This document shows positions 1 through 10,230 of a stretch of DNA of 64,000 nucleotides, one piece after another; the first letter of the stretch is position 1, and the number at the start of each line of letters is the position of its first letter. The stretch is from Legionella sp. (GTDB lineage: Bacteria; Pseudomonadota; Gammaproteobacteria; Legionellales; Legionellaceae), in NCBI GenBank assembly GCA_030680075.1, contig JAUXWR010000148.1:114628-178627 (forward strand), given 5' to 3'. Made by a program: the position numbers and the translations under genes. Below the pieces are notes generated by a model. The model did not search any database and was not told where the DNA came from. It saw only the letters and a list, made by a program, of their open reading frames with translations.

Positions 1-212
1 ATGAGCTTTTCATTATTTTTAAATAAATTTGACATTAATGAGATTCAGAAAAATTTTCGCTTTCTTTTAATTTAATGTGGGTTTTGAATAATTCAGTCAT
101 TTACCCCGGAAGCTTTCGTGTTTTTTTAAATTTAATAGCTAATAATATGGCCGAAATAAGCTGATTTATGCTTTAATTACACTACATATTATTGCTGGTG
201 TAAGGTTTTGCC

Positions 213-545
213 ATGACCTTTGTTGTTACTGAAAGTTGTATTAAGTGTAAATACACGGATTGTGTTGAAGTTTGTCCGGTGGATTGCTTTTATGAAGGCC
301 CCAATTTTTTGGTCATTCACCCGGATGAATGCATTGATTGTGCCCTTTGCGAACCCGAGTGTCCTGTGAATGCTATCGTATCTGAAGATGATTTGACTGA
401 CTCTCAAAAGCAATTTCAGCAGTTAAATGCCGAGTTGGCGAAATCCTGGCCTAATATCACCTCCATGAAAGAGGCACCTGAGGATGCAAAATCCTGGGAA
501 GATGTGAAGGATAAGCTGCAATATCTGCAAAAAGAGTGGAAGTAG
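213..545 (+). CDS. fdxA: 7Fe ferredoxin FdxA
   Basis: Small electron carrier of 110 residues holding one [3Fe-4S] and one [4Fe-4S] cluster. Cysteines 9, 12, 17, 21, 25, 40, 43, 46 and 50 sit in the two ferredoxin motifs. The pattern with C9, C17 and C50 for the 3Fe cluster and C21, C40, C43 and C46 for the 4Fe cluster is that of Azotobacter FdI-type proteins. The C-terminal ~55 residues form the usual helical extension. The start is preceded by a GTAAGG-like ribosome site. It is the first gene of a five-gene forward run and overlaps the helicase start by 10 bp. The electron partner is not evident from the sequence. The 212 bases upstream are AT-rich with no gene I can support. Confidence 0.95.
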   Translation: MTFVVTESCIKCKYTDCVEVCPVDCFYEGPNFLVIHPDECIDCALCEPECPVNAIVSEDDLTDSQKQFQQLNAELAKSWPNITSMKEAPEDAKSWEDVKDKLQYLQKEWK

Positions 546-2500
546 AAAGCGTCGCTGATGATGTCATTGCCAATTGTCAGCGGGTTTTAAGTCCTCACGG
601 GCGATTATCAACCGCCATTCCCGGTTTTGTAGCGCGCTCTCAGCAAATCGCGCTAAGTCTTGCGATTGCCAAATCCATTGCGAATAAAACAACATTGGTA
701 GCGGAAGCCGGAACCGGCACGGGAAAAACATTTGCCTATTTAATTCCTTGTCTCTTAAATGGTAAAAAAGCATTAATCTCAACCGCTACAAAAACTCTCC
801 AGGACCAGTTGTTTTATAAAGACTTACCAATGCTTGTGCGTGCGCTTGGGCTTTCTGTGCGCGTGCAAAATCTTAAAGGGCGGGCAAATTATCTTTGCCG
901 CCATCGAGTAGAACTTCATGCCGAAGAAGGCCGTTTTGCGACTCCTCAATGCGCGCATGAAATTTTGCATGTACGTGAGAAATTGGCTCAACTGACGGAT
1001 GGAGAGCGCTCGGAATTACCCGAAATCAGTGAAGATTCGCCCGTGTGGCCCTATGTTACTTCAACTGTTGAAAATTGCCTGGGCAGCGAATGCGAGCACT
1101 ACCAGACGTGTTTTTTGGTCAAAGCGCGAAAACGAGCAATGGATGCAGATTTGGTCGTTATTAATCATCATTTGTTTTTTGCTGATTCGCGTTTGAAAGA
1201 AGAGGGATTTGGCGAATTATTACCAGGCGTTGACGTTGTTGTCTTTGATGAGGCTCATCAATTAGCAGAGATTGCGGCCAATTTTAACGGTGAGCGCTTG
1301 GGCACGCGCCCGTTTCGTGATTTAGTGGATGATTTACTGAAAGAATGGCCCGTTCTTGATTTGGCCAATCAACCATTAAAGGAGCTCAGTTTTGAAGTGG
1401 ATCAAATTATTGACAAGCTTCTGTTGGCATTGCCAACGGGTGATGAACGAATTGGTTGGGAAATGGTTGAAAGAAATCAGTCATTTCACCAAGCCTGGCA
1501 GATTTTTTTAGAAGTGATTGATAAACTATTGGCTTGTATCGAAAATGCTGCATGCGAGGCGCCGGGAGTTACTCGCTGCGCTAAACGATTGCAGGAATTT
1601 AAAACGCTCGCCGCGCGCTTTAATCAGACAGAAAAATCCTTTATTCGCTGGCTAGAGAGGTTTAAACAATCACTGGTTTTTCACGCGACACCCTTTGATA
1701 TTTCGGATTCATTCAGAAAGTTACTATCGCATGCCGACTGTGCGTATATTTTTACCTCAGCAACATTGACGATGGCTAACTCTTTCGACTGCTTTATCAA
1801 ACCATTAGGCCTTGAAAAAGCGGAAACCCTATTATTTCCAAGTCCCTTTGATTATCAAAACCAGGCATTATTATACCTGCCTCGCACATTACCAGACCCT
1901 AAAGACCCAAGTTATTATACGCTCTTGATTGAGCGCGCAATGCCTGTGATTAATGCCTGCGGTGGTCGCTGTTTTTTCTTGTTTACCAGCCATCGGGCGT
2001 TAAAACAGGTTGCAGGAATATTGTCCAATACCTTAAACTACCCTTTATTAATTCAGGGTGAGGAAGCGAAGCCAATTTTACTCGCGCGCTTTCGCGAGCT
2101 TGGCAATGCTGTATTGCTCGGAACCGCAACCTTTTGGGAGGGCGTTGATGTTAAGGGAGATGCTCTGTCTTGTGTAATTATCGACAAGCTGCCCTTTGCA
2201 AGTCCCGTTGACCCTGTGGTGCGCGGGAAAATGGCCTGGTTAAAATCCCAAGGTTTATCAGGCTTTGATGAGCTCTCCTTACCCAATGCTGTATTGGCAT
2301 TAAAGCAAGGAGTAGGGCGGTTAATTCGTGATGCCAGTGATAGAGGCGTCTTGATGATTGCTGATCCGCGTCTTACCGGTCGCGAGTATGGCCGCCATAT
2401 TTTTGCAAGCTTACCATCCCTTCGAAAAACGCGGGATGAGCAATCGGTATTGAACTTTATTGAGGAATTGGCGTTAGAACATGAAACTATTGGCAATTGA
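536..2500 (+). CDS. yoaA: DinG/YoaA-family Fe-S DNA helicase
   Basis: XPD/DinG-type superfamily 2 helicase of 654 residues, expected to unwind DNA 5'-3' in repair. Walker A AGTGTGKT is at residues 58-65 and the DEAH box at 238-241. Four Fe-S cysteines (C121, C181, C186, C192) lie between them. The C-terminal helicase half carries the QGVGRLIR motif. The length fits YoaA (about 640) better than E. coli DinG (about 716), so I use yoaA. The start is GTG at 536, overlapping fdxA. No in-frame ATG precedes the Walker A motif, so a downstream start would destroy the enzyme. The end overlaps tsaB by 20 bp, indicating translational coupling. Confidence 0.88.
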   Translation: MEVESVADDVIANCQRVLSPHGRLSTAIPGFVARSQQIALSLAIAKSIANKTTLVAEAGTGTGKTFAYLIPCLLNGKKALISTATKTLQDQLFYKDLPMLVRALGLSVRVQNLKGRANYLCRHRVELHAEEGRFATPQCAHEILHVREKLAQLTDGERSELPEISEDSPVWPYVTSTVENCLGSECEHYQTCFLVKARKRAMDADLVVINHHLFFADSRLKEEGFGELLPGVDVVVFDEAHQLAEIAANFNGERLGTRPFRDLVDDLLKEWPVLDLANQPLKELSFEVDQIIDKLLLALPTGDERIGWEMVERNQSFHQAWQIFLEVIDKLLACIENAACEAPGVTRCAKRLQEFKTLAARFNQTEKSFIRWLERFKQSLVFHATPFDISDSFRKLLSHADCAYIFTSATLTMANSFDCFIKPLGLEKAETLLFPSPFDYQNQALLYLPRTLPDPKDPSYYTLLIERAMPVINACGGRCFFLFTSHRALKQVAGILSNTLNYPLLIQGEEAKPILLARFRELGNAVLLGTATFWEGVDVKGDALSCVIIDKLPFASPVDPVVRGKMAWLKSQGLSGFDELSLPNAVLALKQGVGRLIRDASDRGVLMIADPRLTGREYGRHIFASLPSLRKTRDEQSVLNFIEELALEHETIGN

Positions 2501-3152
2501 TACATCAACCGAATGTGCTTCGGTAGCGCTGGTAACTCAGGGGGTATTTAGTTGTAAAGAGCAGCCTGCCCAACGCCAACATGCTCAGTTATTACTTCCC
2601 ATGATTGATCAATTACTGGTTGATGCAGGTATTGGTCTAAATGAGTTGGATGGCATTGTTTTTGGAAGGGGGCCTGGGAGCTTTACGGGTCTTCGCATTG
2701 CATGCAGCGTGGTAAAAGGGCTCGCATATGCGCATGATCTTCCTGTTTTTCCAGTGAGTGGTCTTGCCGCTATTGCTAATGAGGCAACCTGTCAACAAAA
2801 ATCTGATCCTAATCAGGCAGTGCTTGCCATGATTGATGCACGCATGAATCAAGTATATTGGGCATGCTATCTGAGTGAAGGTAAAGAGCCCCTTGAAGAA
2901 GTATCAAACGTTCCAGATATAAAAATTGCTGGCGATTTTCCTTTATTATTGGCAGGAGTGGGCTATAAAGCGTACCTTGAGCAATTGCCGAGCGCTATTA
3001 TTTCACGAATAATCGGTTATATTGATAGTTATCCCAATGCAAAAGCCATGCTACGTATCGCTTTAAGCGGTAAAATAAAGGCGGTGAGCGCGGCAGATGC
3101 ATTGCCTGTTTATATACGTAATCAAGTCGTTCAAGGAAAGTCCCATGGATAA
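2481..3152 (+). CDS. tsaB: TsaB, tRNA t6A37 biosynthesis subunit
   Basis: TsaB (YeaZ) of 223 residues, the ASKHA-fold partner of TsaD and TsaE. Together they transfer threonylcarbamoyl to A37 of ANN-decoding tRNAs. The N-terminus has the family LAIDTSTE motif (residues 4-11) and a GPGSFTGLR motif near residue 65, both hallmarks of TsaB. Length is close to the E. coli protein (231). It overlaps the helicase upstream and the Trm112-like gene downstream. The yoaA-tsaB adjacency is common in gammaproteobacteria and supports both assignments. Confidence 0.93.
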   Translation: MKLLAIDTSTECASVALVTQGVFSCKEQPAQRQHAQLLLPMIDQLLVDAGIGLNELDGIVFGRGPGSFTGLRIACSVVKGLAYAHDLPVFPVSGLAAIANEATCQQKSDPNQAVLAMIDARMNQVYWACYLSEGKEPLEEVSNVPDIKIAGDFPLLLAGVGYKAYLEQLPSAIISRIIGYIDSYPNAKAMLRIALSGKIKAVSAADALPVYIRNQVVQGKSHG

Positions 3153-3324
3153 GCGTTTATTAGAAATACTGGTTTGCCCTCTTTGTAAAGGTAAATTAAT
3201 TTTAAAAGATGAAGAATTGATTTGCCGTTTTGACCGTCTTGCTTATCCCATTCGTGACGGTATCCCGGTGATGCTTGAGCAGGAAGGGCGGTTAATTCCG
3301 CTTGATGAAAAGGAGACATTGTGA
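3145..3324 (+). CDS. ycaR: Trm112/YcaR-family small protein
   Basis: A 59-residue UPF0434/Trm112-like protein. The N-terminus carries [12 protein letters not shown] with a CxxC pair, and CR follows about 14 residues later, giving a partial zinc-ribbon. A longer reading frame opens at 3097, but the ATG at 3145 has an AAGGAAAG ribosome site 5 bp upstream and matches the family N-terminus. It overlaps tsaB by 8 bp and its stop overlaps the kdsB GTG (GTGA). The ycaR-kdsB order is the classic enterobacterial one. Its molecular role is unknown; eukaryotic Trm112 activates methyltransferases. Confidence 0.9.
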   Translation: MDKRLLEILVCPLCKGKLILKDEELICRFDRLAYPIRDGIPVMLEQEGRLIPLDEKETL

Positions 3325-4058
3325 GTATGGATTTTCATGTCATCATTCCTGCACGTTATCAGTCGTCGCGCCTGCCCGGCAAGCTTATGATGGAGATTGC
3401 GGGAAAAACCGTGCTTCAACGGGTATACGATCAGGCACTTCTTGCCAAGCCAAAATCCATTGTCATTGCAACGGATAATGAGGAAATTGCGACCCATGCG
3501 CGAGGTTTTGGCGCCACCACCATGATGACAGCGGCGCATCATCCTTCAGGGACTGATAGAATTGCCGAGGTTATCCTCAACCGAAATTATGACAAAGACG
3601 ACATTATTGTAAATGTGCAGGGGGATGAGCCTTTTATTGCGCCAGAGTTAATTGTTCAGGTCGCTAATATTCTTAAGAGCAAAGAAGCGCCCATGGCAAC
3701 CTTGTGCTGGCCTGTAGAAAATCAGGAGCAACTCCATAACCCGAATGTGGTTAAAGTGGTTCGCGACCGGCACAATCAGGCATTATATTTTTCTCGCAGC
3801 GCCATTCCCGTTCATCGGGATGCACCTGATAGCATTGCGCATGTTTTCCGGCATATTGGCCTTTATGCCTATCGAGCCAGTTTTTTATTGGATTACGTGA
3901 GCTGGCCTGCTTGTGCACTGGAAAATTGCGAAGTATTGGAGCAATTGCGCGTATTGTGGCAAGGCTATAAAATTCGGGTAGATGTGGCCTGTGCATTGCC
4001 AAAGCAGGATATTAATACGCTTGAAGATTTAGAAAGGGCGCGGGGTTTTGCTTTTTAA
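3321..4058 (+). CDS. kdsB: CMP-KDO synthetase KdsB
   Basis: 3-deoxy-manno-octulosonate cytidylyltransferase, activating KDO with CTP for lipopolysaccharide inner core synthesis in the cytosol. The protein has 245 residues, normal for the family. The N-terminal nucleotide-binding motif [14 protein letters not shown] is at residues 8-21, and NVQGDEP, the metal and substrate loop, follows near residue 100. The start is either GTG 3321 (coupled to ycaR by a 4-bp overlap) or ATG 3327; AAGGAGA at 3310-3316 serves both. It is the last gene of the operon, followed by a strong hairpin. Confidence 0.95.
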   Translation: MSMDFHVIIPARYQSSRLPGKLMMEIAGKTVLQRVYDQALLAKPKSIVIATDNEEIATHARGFGATTMMTAAHHPSGTDRIAEVILNRNYDKDDIIVNVQGDEPFIAPELIVQVANILKSKEAPMATLCWPVENQEQLHNPNVVKVVRDRHNQALYFSRSAIPVHRDAPDSIAHVFRHIGLYAYRASFLLDYVSWPACALENCEVLEQLRVLWQGYKIRVDVACALPKQDINTLEDLERARGFAF

Positions 4059-4059
4059 G

Positions 4060-4116
4060 GCATAAGTGAATGCGTGTCATGTTTGCCGGGCGGGATATCT
4101 CCCGCAGTGCTTATGC
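4060..4116. terminator. Hairpin between kdsB and the convergent orphan gene
   Basis: Nested inverted repeat. The inner stem is GCGGGA (4090-4095) with TCCCGC (4100-4105) around a 4-base loop. The outer stem is GCATAAG (4060-4066) with CTTATGC (4110-4116). It lies just after the kdsB stop and before the end of the convergent 4142-7021 gene, so it probably ends transcription from kdsB. There is no long U tract. Confidence 0.5.
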
Positions 4117-4141
4117 TTTGAAATAGCGAAACTACGTTCAG

Positions 4142-7021
4142 TCAGGCGGCACCCAGAGCCATATTCTTCGATGCAATCAGATTCTCAACCGCATCATTCC
4201 CTAAAGCTACTAACTCACGTTCCGTCTTGCTGGCAAATAGTGTCGGGATGACACAAGGGTTAGGTTCGTACGTTGTATCAAAAAAGCGATTTACATGGTT
4301 TTTAACATTTAGCTTCGCCGTTTGTAAGGGTTTGAAAATATGAATGCGAATCCATTGAAAAAAAGAAGAATGTATGCCATCTGAAATTTTTTCCATATTC
4401 TTGTTATGTAAATGAATATTAACGTTATCAAGTAATTTATAGTAATAATTTTGATCGTTGAGCAGGGTCGTATCTTCATTTATATATCGACTATTAATCG
4501 TCTGGAATTGCATATACATGGATAATAATTTACAAAGCCTCGGGTCTACTTTATTCAGCAACGCCTCAGTTACATTTTGAAAATTGAAATTACCCGTATC
4601 AATATCAGTTAACAGTGAATTTTTAACATACGTAAGATTTTCTTGCTCATCCGGTGAGTTTTTTAAAGCATCATCAATATAGCGGGAAAGAATTCTTTCA
4701 ATCTCATTGCGAAGCGTAGTTATTACGGTAACTGATGTTAAATATTCTTTGGTTTGCAAACGCCGCTCTACTTCACGAGCTTTCACCAGTGTGGTATTTC
4801 GTTTGGCAATTTCAGAATTTACTTCCGCGAGATTGTTATCAAACGTTTCTGACCATGCTCCTAGGGCAAGGCCTTTAGTATTTGGTAGCGTAAGCAATGA
4901 TAACGTTACATCATTAAATTTTAATAATGCGTTTTTCTGGTAAGTCTTCAGCTGGCTTACTAAAGGATTTATCGGGTTGAAGCCTGGTGGGGCATAATTA
5001 TGCAGAGTTTTAGAAGTATCTTGTAGTAGACGTTTCTTTTGAGCTTCTAATTTAAGAATGGCGTTCCTGAAATTTTCTTTCAACGCATCCTGAATTTTCA
5101 GAACTTCTGCTTCCACCTTATCCAGTTTGGGCGTTTCTTCCAGTAATTTATTATAGGCTTTATCGCTATCCTTTAAGATTTCTTCTACTAGCACGGGGTC
5201 TTCTTCTGTCAGGAGAACTGCAGCTCTGGTATCCTCTCGTGGGGCATTAAGTGTTGTTATTAAACGTGTTTTCTCTTCTAGGTAAAAGGCTTCAAGTGAG
5301 GATAAAGAATTTTCTATCCAAGGGTCATTGAGTAGATTACTTAGTTTTTGTAACGATTCCACATTATTTTGTTGAATGGAGGTAACCTCTCGAAGTCTTC
5401 GTAAAGGCGATATAATCGTTAAAGCCGCTTTTTTTTGGGCAGCGTAATTTACTTGAGATTTTATTAATTGATTTTGCCAATTATGCAATTGGTTTTGGTA
5501 TGTTCTTCCGTATTTTACGCTTCTATGGTTCGCCATTGAGTCTGGAAATAAAGCAAGTTTCTCACTAAACTGCTCGGCTTTCTTACTAATTGTAGTGGCT
5601 AATTTATCAGCCTCACTGATGATTTTGTTCTGCTCTTCGTCTGCATGCTTATAAGTGTCATAGTCCTTGATGGTTTTAACAGGAAAGGCCTCAATTTTTG
5701 CTGTTACATGATAAATAAAAGCAATTTGTTCCTTAAGAGTTTGTGCATTTAGCCCCGATAGGGGAGATGCAAATAGATTCAAAATGAAATATTCGACCTG
5801 TATTCCTTCAACGGTGTTTTGAGGCGCTTTCCATCTAAAAAAAGAGGGATTTTTCCCCAGATGTTTTAGTAGGGTAAGGCGCAGGTCGTCAACTACAGAT
5901 TTATTAGTGGGCATCTGTTTGTCGTGTAAATTCTCCACTAGTTCCTTAATAAATTTAACAAGCTTTTCTGAAAAAAAATGACTATCAGGGTCTTTTTTGT
6001 CCTCTAATTTAATGACGGAAAGATTACAAAGAAAATCCTCCAATTGAGTGCGCAAAGTTTCTCGAGCTTGTGCTTCATAGAGTTGAAGTTCTTCGCAATT
6101 TGTAGACTTTGGAGCAATAAGTTTGGAGCGACTTACAAGATCATCGGCGAGTAATTGAAGCTCATGATTAAGCTTTTCGAGCTTTTCATTAGTTGATGTT
6201 AATTCTTCTATCAACGTTTGATACTCGCATTGCTGCATGAGTAATATAATTTGTTGTTCTTGATGCGCCATCAAAGCGTGAGCTTCAATTTTTTTTGCTT
6301 CGATTTTTTGGATTAATGGTTGTATTTGAAAATTGCTAAAAAAGGCTGGCTCCCCTACGGGTCCGTTTTTAATGTGATTATAAGTTTCTGCACACAATTT
6401 GGAAAAATAATCTCGCTGAGCACGGATTTCTTTATTCAATGCCACCGTGATATCGTCAATCGGTATTTCGGCAATTTTGGCAACTTTAGGCTTTCTTTTC
6501 CGCAGCTCAGTCTGGAGAGCTTTAATGTCTGCATTATCTATTAACGTGGTCGGCTGCTTTTCAATTTTTTCCCGCAGTGTATGAATTTTTTGAAGAATTT
6601 TTCGGCGATTATGTTTTTTCTGAAATAATTTATTTTCTAGCTCGTTAAGGAACCGTTGATGGTCTTTATTTTTTTCAACTATCAATAATTTATAATTTTG
6701 TATTACGTCGGATAAAGACTCTTCAAGGGATTTATCGTGTAATACCTCAATAACGGGTGGATTCCACTCAAAATTTGGGTCAGATGCATTTTTTAAATGC
6801 TTGAGGAACGTATTTAAAACATATTTTTCAGTACGCAAGAGATAATTGGTTAAATTTGCATCGTCAGGTTTTACAGGATTTTGTGAATTTCTAAGACATT
6901 CAATCGATGAAACACAGGTGTCGAATATTTCAGGTTCAAAAGGTGCCATAATAATCGCTTCATTAATCAAATTGACCAAATATTCTATTCGTGCTGAAAT
7001 TTGTTCTTTTTGAATTGTCAT
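4142..7021 (-). CDS. Large coiled-coil orphan, candidate Dot/Icm effector
   Basis: I do not recognise this 959-residue protein. It is rich in Glu, Lys, Leu and Asn, with long heptad-like stretches (roughly residues 140-200, 240-330, 470-560 and 590-690) pointing to extended coiled coils. There is no signal peptide and no membrane segment. The frame opens at a TTG at 7024, but the ATG at 7021 is the likelier start. It has no operon partner, being convergent with kdsB and about 200 bp from the next reverse gene. Large soluble coiled-coil orphans alone on the chromosome are typical of Legionella Dot/Icm substrates. That role is inference, since the C-terminus is only weakly effector-like. Confidence 0.6.
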   Translation of the reverse strand: MTIQKEQISARIEYLVNLINEAIIMAPFEPEIFDTCVSSIECLRNSQNPVKPDDANLTNYLLRTEKYVLNTFLKHLKNASDPNFEWNPPVIEVLHDKSLEESLSDVIQNYKLLIVEKNKDHQRFLNELENKLFQKKHNRRKILQKIHTLREKIEKQPTTLIDNADIKALQTELRKRKPKVAKIAEIPIDDITVALNKEIRAQRDYFSKLCAETYNHIKNGPVGEPAFFSNFQIQPLIQKIEAKKIEAHALMAHQEQQIILLMQQCEYQTLIEELTSTNEKLEKLNHELQLLADDLVSRSKLIAPKSTNCEELQLYEAQARETLRTQLEDFLCNLSVIKLEDKKDPDSHFFSEKLVKFIKELVENLHDKQMPTNKSVVDDLRLTLLKHLGKNPSFFRWKAPQNTVEGIQVEYFILNLFASPLSGLNAQTLKEQIAFIYHVTAKIEAFPVKTIKDYDTYKHADEEQNKIISEADKLATTISKKAEQFSEKLALFPDSMANHRSVKYGRTYQNQLHNWQNQLIKSQVNYAAQKKAALTIISPLRRLREVTSIQQNNVESLQKLSNLLNDPWIENSLSSLEAFYLEEKTRLITTLNAPREDTRAAVLLTEEDPVLVEEILKDSDKAYNKLLEETPKLDKVEAEVLKIQDALKENFRNAILKLEAQKKRLLQDTSKTLHNYAPPGFNPINPLVSQLKTYQKNALLKFNDVTLSLLTLPNTKGLALGAWSETFDNNLAEVNSEIAKRNTTLVKAREVERRLQTKEYLTSVTVITTLRNEIERILSRYIDDALKNSPDEQENLTYVKNSLLTDIDTGNFNFQNVTEALLNKVDPRLCKLLSMYMQFQTINSRYINEDTTLLNDQNYYYKLLDNVNIHLHNKNMEKISDGIHSSFFQWIRIHIFKPLQTAKLNVKNHVNRFFDTTYEPNPCVIPTLFASKTERELVALGNDAVENLIASKNMALGAA

Positions 7022-7229
7022 CAAAACACCTGTCTGCTTAACTAACGTTTTTTCTGTGTACTAAAATATCATTTGAATCTTAAGAAAATATTAAAGTTAT
7101 GTTGCAAAATTGTAAAGATATTGTTTTTGAACAGGAAAATTGAAGCATGCTTGAGACCGGAGGGAGAGCACGGGTCAGGGCATTACGTTGGCTGCCTAAT
7201 CAGAGAGCTGGCGCTTTACAGATGCGATA

Positions 7230-8627
7230 TTAACGCTCGTTTCTTAATTTGCGAAGATAGAGCAAAAAAGCTGGCATAATCATTATAAAAATACCGCAAG
7301 CAAAGATTAGGCGAAAATGACTGGCCGTGCCTACATCCATATTTGTTTCAGGAGGAATAAATCCTACAAACAAGGTGATTGTACAACCAATGAGCCCGAG
7401 GGCGCAGGTAAGATAATAACCAAACCGCCCACCCGGGATGGTAAATGGCCGATGCAAGGCTTTGAACTTGCTTTTTAAACGCCAGGCGGCGATAAACATT
7501 ACAACGTACATTAGAATGTAAAGTTCAGTACTTAGGTCGGTAAAAAGCCAGTAAATTGCATTGATACTAGGGAGAAGAAGAAAACCACTACAAAGAAGCG
7601 TTACGAGAATTGCCTGTAATAATAAAATTCTGGAGGCAACCCCATGGCGGTTCAATCGATAAAGCCAATGAGGTAAAAAACCACTATCTGCCGCGAGCAA
7701 AAGCCCTTTAGCGGGAGATATAATCCAGTTAATCATGCTCCCCACACTGCCTAACAATAATAAAACAACGATTATCGGCATTAATTTTGTTAAATGGTAT
7801 GCTTCAAAAAAATTGTCAAACGCCTGCATCACGCCATCCACCAAATTAATTTTGTCATGAGGCAATACAAAAGCAATAGCAAGTGAACCCAGGATCATCG
7901 TTGTTAAAATTAGAAGTACTGAGAAGAACATGGCGCGCGGGAAATTGTGTTGAGGAGAGCGCACATTGCGAACATGAACCGCTGCAAGCTCCATTCCAAG
8001 AAATGATGTCATAATGGCGGTTAATGAAACCCATGATTGACTGTCGTGCCAGTGAGGAATAAGACTCTTTAAACTCAAGTCAATGGCGATGGGGTTGCCT
8101 TGAATCAGCCAGATAATGGCTAAGACAATGATAAATCCCATTGGTAAAATCATTCCGACGATAGCGCATACACTGGCAAATGCTGCCGATGCGCGTATAC
8201 CCGAGAGCCCCAGTATGGTTAATGACCAGAAAGTTCCCAATATAATAGCGATTAGATAATATTTATTTTGAGCAAGGCTCGGGTCTATAAGATGAGCTAG
8301 CGTACCTGCGATAAACGATAAAATGGTGGGGTACCACACCATTGTGTTTATCCATTGCAGCCATATCGTAAAAAACGCTATATTTTCACCGAAAGCGTGT
8401 TTTACCCAACTGTAAACGCCTCCCTCTTCTTCGGGCCAGGAAGCTGACAGCTCTGCTGAAACCAGGGCGACGGGAATAAGAAAAACAATGGCTGAAAATA
8501 TAAAAAAGAAAATGAGGGATGAGCCAAAAAGCGCCGTTCCCGGAAGATTTCGGATACTATCAATGGCGCCGGTAATGAGTAAAACAAGCGCTAATACCGA
8601 TATTTTCTCAGAAGACCATGCTTTCAT
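7230..8627 (-). CDS. APC-superfamily amino acid transporter
   Basis: Inner-membrane transporter of 465 residues with about 12 hydrophobic segments. It resembles the glutamate:GABA antiporter/YjeM-type branch of the APC family. The motif EEEGGVYSWVKHAFG near residues 66-80 matches the conserved loop after TM2, and TM1 carries the unwound-helix region (LITGAIDSIRNLPG). Legionella lives on amino acids and carries many such permeases. The substrate cannot be told from sequence. It is monocistronic as far as seen, with about 120 bp of untranslated sequence before yjbQ's end. Confidence 0.85.
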   Translation of the reverse strand: MKAWSSEKISVLALVLLITGAIDSIRNLPGTALFGSSLIFFFIFSAIVFLIPVALVSAELSASWPEEEGGVYSWVKHAFGENIAFFTIWLQWINTMVWYPTILSFIAGTLAHLIDPSLAQNKYYLIAIILGTFWSLTILGLSGIRASAAFASVCAIVGMILPMGFIIVLAIIWLIQGNPIAIDLSLKSLIPHWHDSQSWVSLTAIMTSFLGMELAAVHVRNVRSPQHNFPRAMFFSVLLILTTMILGSLAIAFVLPHDKINLVDGVMQAFDNFFEAYHLTKLMPIIVVLLLLGSVGSMINWIISPAKGLLLAADSGFLPHWLYRLNRHGVASRILLLQAILVTLLCSGFLLLPSINAIYWLFTDLSTELYILMYVVMFIAAWRLKSKFKALHRPFTIPGGRFGYYLTCALGLIGCTITLFVGFIPPETNMDVGTASHFRLIFACGIFIMIMPAFLLYLRKLRNER

Positions 8628-8745
8628 TGACTATAGTTCCGTTGCTCTGATTGTTAAAAAGATAAACATTATAGGGTAAGGACAGGATTGTGGAAATGTT
8701 TTTTCCATTTTAATAAAAAAACACCTTACGGACTACGCATAATGT

Positions 8746-9192
8746 TCAAGCTCCCACACCGTGGGCTGTAATAATAATTCGCCGGGGAGGCGCGCTATTA
8801 CGGTGCTCACAAAGTAAAATACCTTGCCATTGTCCTAATGCCATGCGGCCCTCATATAAAGGAATAACAAGGCTTGCACCTAATATTACGTTTTTCAGGT
8901 GGGCGGGCATATCATCCTCACCTTCGAGAGTATGTCGATAAAGGCGATTATCATCAGGGATCAATTTGTTAAAATGGGTTTCCAAATCAAGCGCTACATC
9001 AGGGCAGGTGTTTTCGGAAAGCGTCAGTGAGGCAGATGTATGCTGCAGAAAAAAATTAATCAAACCCGTTTGGATTGGCGGCATATTGGCAATTGCCTGT
9101 CGCATACTTTCAGTAATAAGATGAAACCCGCGAGGTTTGGGCGAAAGGGTACACTGATGTTGCCAATAAAGAGGCGCGTCATTTTTATCCAT
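8746..9192 (-). CDS. yjbQ: YjbQ/UPF0047 family protein
   Basis: Small UPF0047 protein, 148 residues with the chosen start. It contains the family motifs RGFHLIT, FLQHTSASLTLSEN and a C-terminal GQWQGI...EHR segment. E. coli YjbQ has weak thiamine-phosphate-synthase activity; the physiological role is unclear. The frame is open to 9255, but alignment with the 138-residue E. coli protein favours the ATG at 9192 (ATG 9204 is also possible). Neither start has a clear ribosome site, and both overlap the bolA end, so translation is probably coupled to bolA. Confidence 0.85.
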   Translation of the reverse strand: MDKNDAPLYWQHQCTLSPKPRGFHLITESMRQAIANMPPIQTGLINFFLQHTSASLTLSENTCPDVALDLETHFNKLIPDDNRLYRHTLEGEDDMPAHLKNVILGASLVIPLYEGRMALGQWQGILLCEHRNSAPPRRIIITAHGVGA

Positions 9193-9523
9193 GTTGAAAG
9201 CCATCGCGACAAGCAGGTGAAGAAAGAATGGTTTTTCCTGAGGCTTCCCACTCATCGGGTGTATAGAGGTGCATACTAAGCGCGTGTAATCCCTCTTTTA
9301 ATTCGTCTGCAAGTAAGCGATTAATCAGGCGATGACGTTCAATTTTTGATAGTGATTTAAAATGCGTGCTAACAATGATGAGCTTAAAATGTGTTTCACT
9401 TCCTGCAGGCACGTGATGATTATTGGATTCGTTAATAACATCCATCACCTCAGGTGTTAAATCACGGGAAATAATCGCTTCTATACGTTGTTTGCGGGTC
9501 ATGGGGTCAGTGTTTTTAATCAT
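9185..9523 (-). CDS. bolA: BolA-family protein
   Basis: BolA of 112 residues. The segment VPAGSETHFKLIIVS (around residues 38-52) and the helix RHRLINRLLADEL with invariant His-Arg are family signatures, as is HALSMHLYTPDEW near the C-terminus. BolA proteins act with monothiol glutaredoxins in iron-sulfur trafficking and affect cell shape and stress responses. It sits upstream of yjbQ with a short overlap and is transcribed away from pilA. ATG 9523 or ATG 9502 could be the start; neither has a strong ribosome site. Confidence 0.9.
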   Translation of the reverse strand: MIKNTDPMTRKQRIEAIISRDLTPEVMDVINESNNHHVPAGSETHFKLIIVSTHFKSLSKIERHRLINRLLADELKEGLHALSMHLYTPDEWEASGKTILSSPACRDGFQHG

Positions 9524-9675
9524 TCATTGCTGAAGTATATACTGGTTATTCCGGTGATAGTTATAGCTGACGGTATTTTTTATCACTTATGCGTCACAAA
9601 GCGACCATAGGTGTTAATATAGCGCGAAAATGCGGATATTATCATCGATTCAGGGAGGAGGTTTTTGTGGTGATT

Positions 9676-9691
9676 TGGCACTTAATTTGCA
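9676..9691 (+). promoter_or_regulatory. Sigma-54-type promoter of pilA
   Basis: TGGCAC (9676-9681) and TTGCA (9687-9691) with five bases between match the RpoN consensus TGGCACgnnnnTTGCw at every position but one. The predicted start lies near 9702, giving a leader of about 35 bases before the pilA ATG at 9737. Type IV pilin genes are classically RpoN-dependent (PilR/FleQ-type activators), which supports the call. Confidence 0.8.
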
Positions 9692-9736
9692 TTAGATTCT
9701 TATAGCGTATAAATGCATTAATATTAGGAGAATGGC

Positions 9737-10147
9737 ATGAAGCAGAAAGGTTTTACACTGATAGAGTTGATGATTGTAATTGCTATTGTCGGAATTCTCG
9801 CCGCTATTGCTATTCCTGCTTATCAAGACTACACCATCAGAGCCCGTGTAGCAGAAGGGCTTAATCTTGCTACCGCCGCCAAACTGGCTGTTTCCGAAAC
9901 CGCGCAATCTAATGCTGGTAAATTGCCTGCAACGGCTGAAGCGGCAGGTTACAGAGCACCGGCTGCAACGGTTAATGTCGCCTCTATTGGCATTGAAAAT
10001 GGGGTCATTACCATTACTTATACAAAAGCTGCAGGCGGTGGAACAATACTTTTAACACCTATAGTCGCAACTGAAACGGGTGAAATCACCTGGAACTGTA
10101 CAGGCGGCTCGCTGGATGATAGGTATCGTCCGCAAAATTGTCGCTAA
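9737..10147 (+). CDS. pilA: Type IV major pilin PilA
   Basis: Type IVa prepilin of 136 residues. The leader MKQKG is cut before F6 by the prepilin peptidase, and Glu10 is the conserved E5 of the mature pilin. The hydrophobic N-helix ([23 protein letters not shown]) is canonical. Two C-terminal cysteines (in WNCTGG and PQNCR) can form the D-loop disulfide. AGGAG at 9726-9730 gives a strong ribosome site, and a sigma-54 promoter lies upstream. Alternative names pilE or pilE3 are used in Legionella; the family is certain, the numbering is not. A palindromic element starts just after the stop. Confidence 0.93.
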   Translation: MKQKGFTLIELMIVIAIVGILAAIAIPAYQDYTIRARVAEGLNLATAAKLAVSETAQSNAGKLPATAEAAGYRAPAATVNVASIGIENGVITITYTKAAGGGTILLTPIVATETGEITWNCTGGSLDDRYRPQNCR

Positions 10148-10230
10148 ATCAGGGGCCGATCGGTCTTCACGGTGCCTGCCAATAGCCATTTTGATAGATC
10201 TCAGAAATTTTTTTGGGGGAATTAGGTCGT

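Noticed and set aside
1..75. 24-codon frame at the window edge
   Set aside because: Too short, AT-rich and without context; could be the end of a truncated gene but nothing supports it.
7073..7279. 68-codon forward ORF in the gap upstream of the amino acid transporter end
   Set aside because: Overlaps the permease 3' end in antisense, has no ribosome site and shows no family-like pattern.
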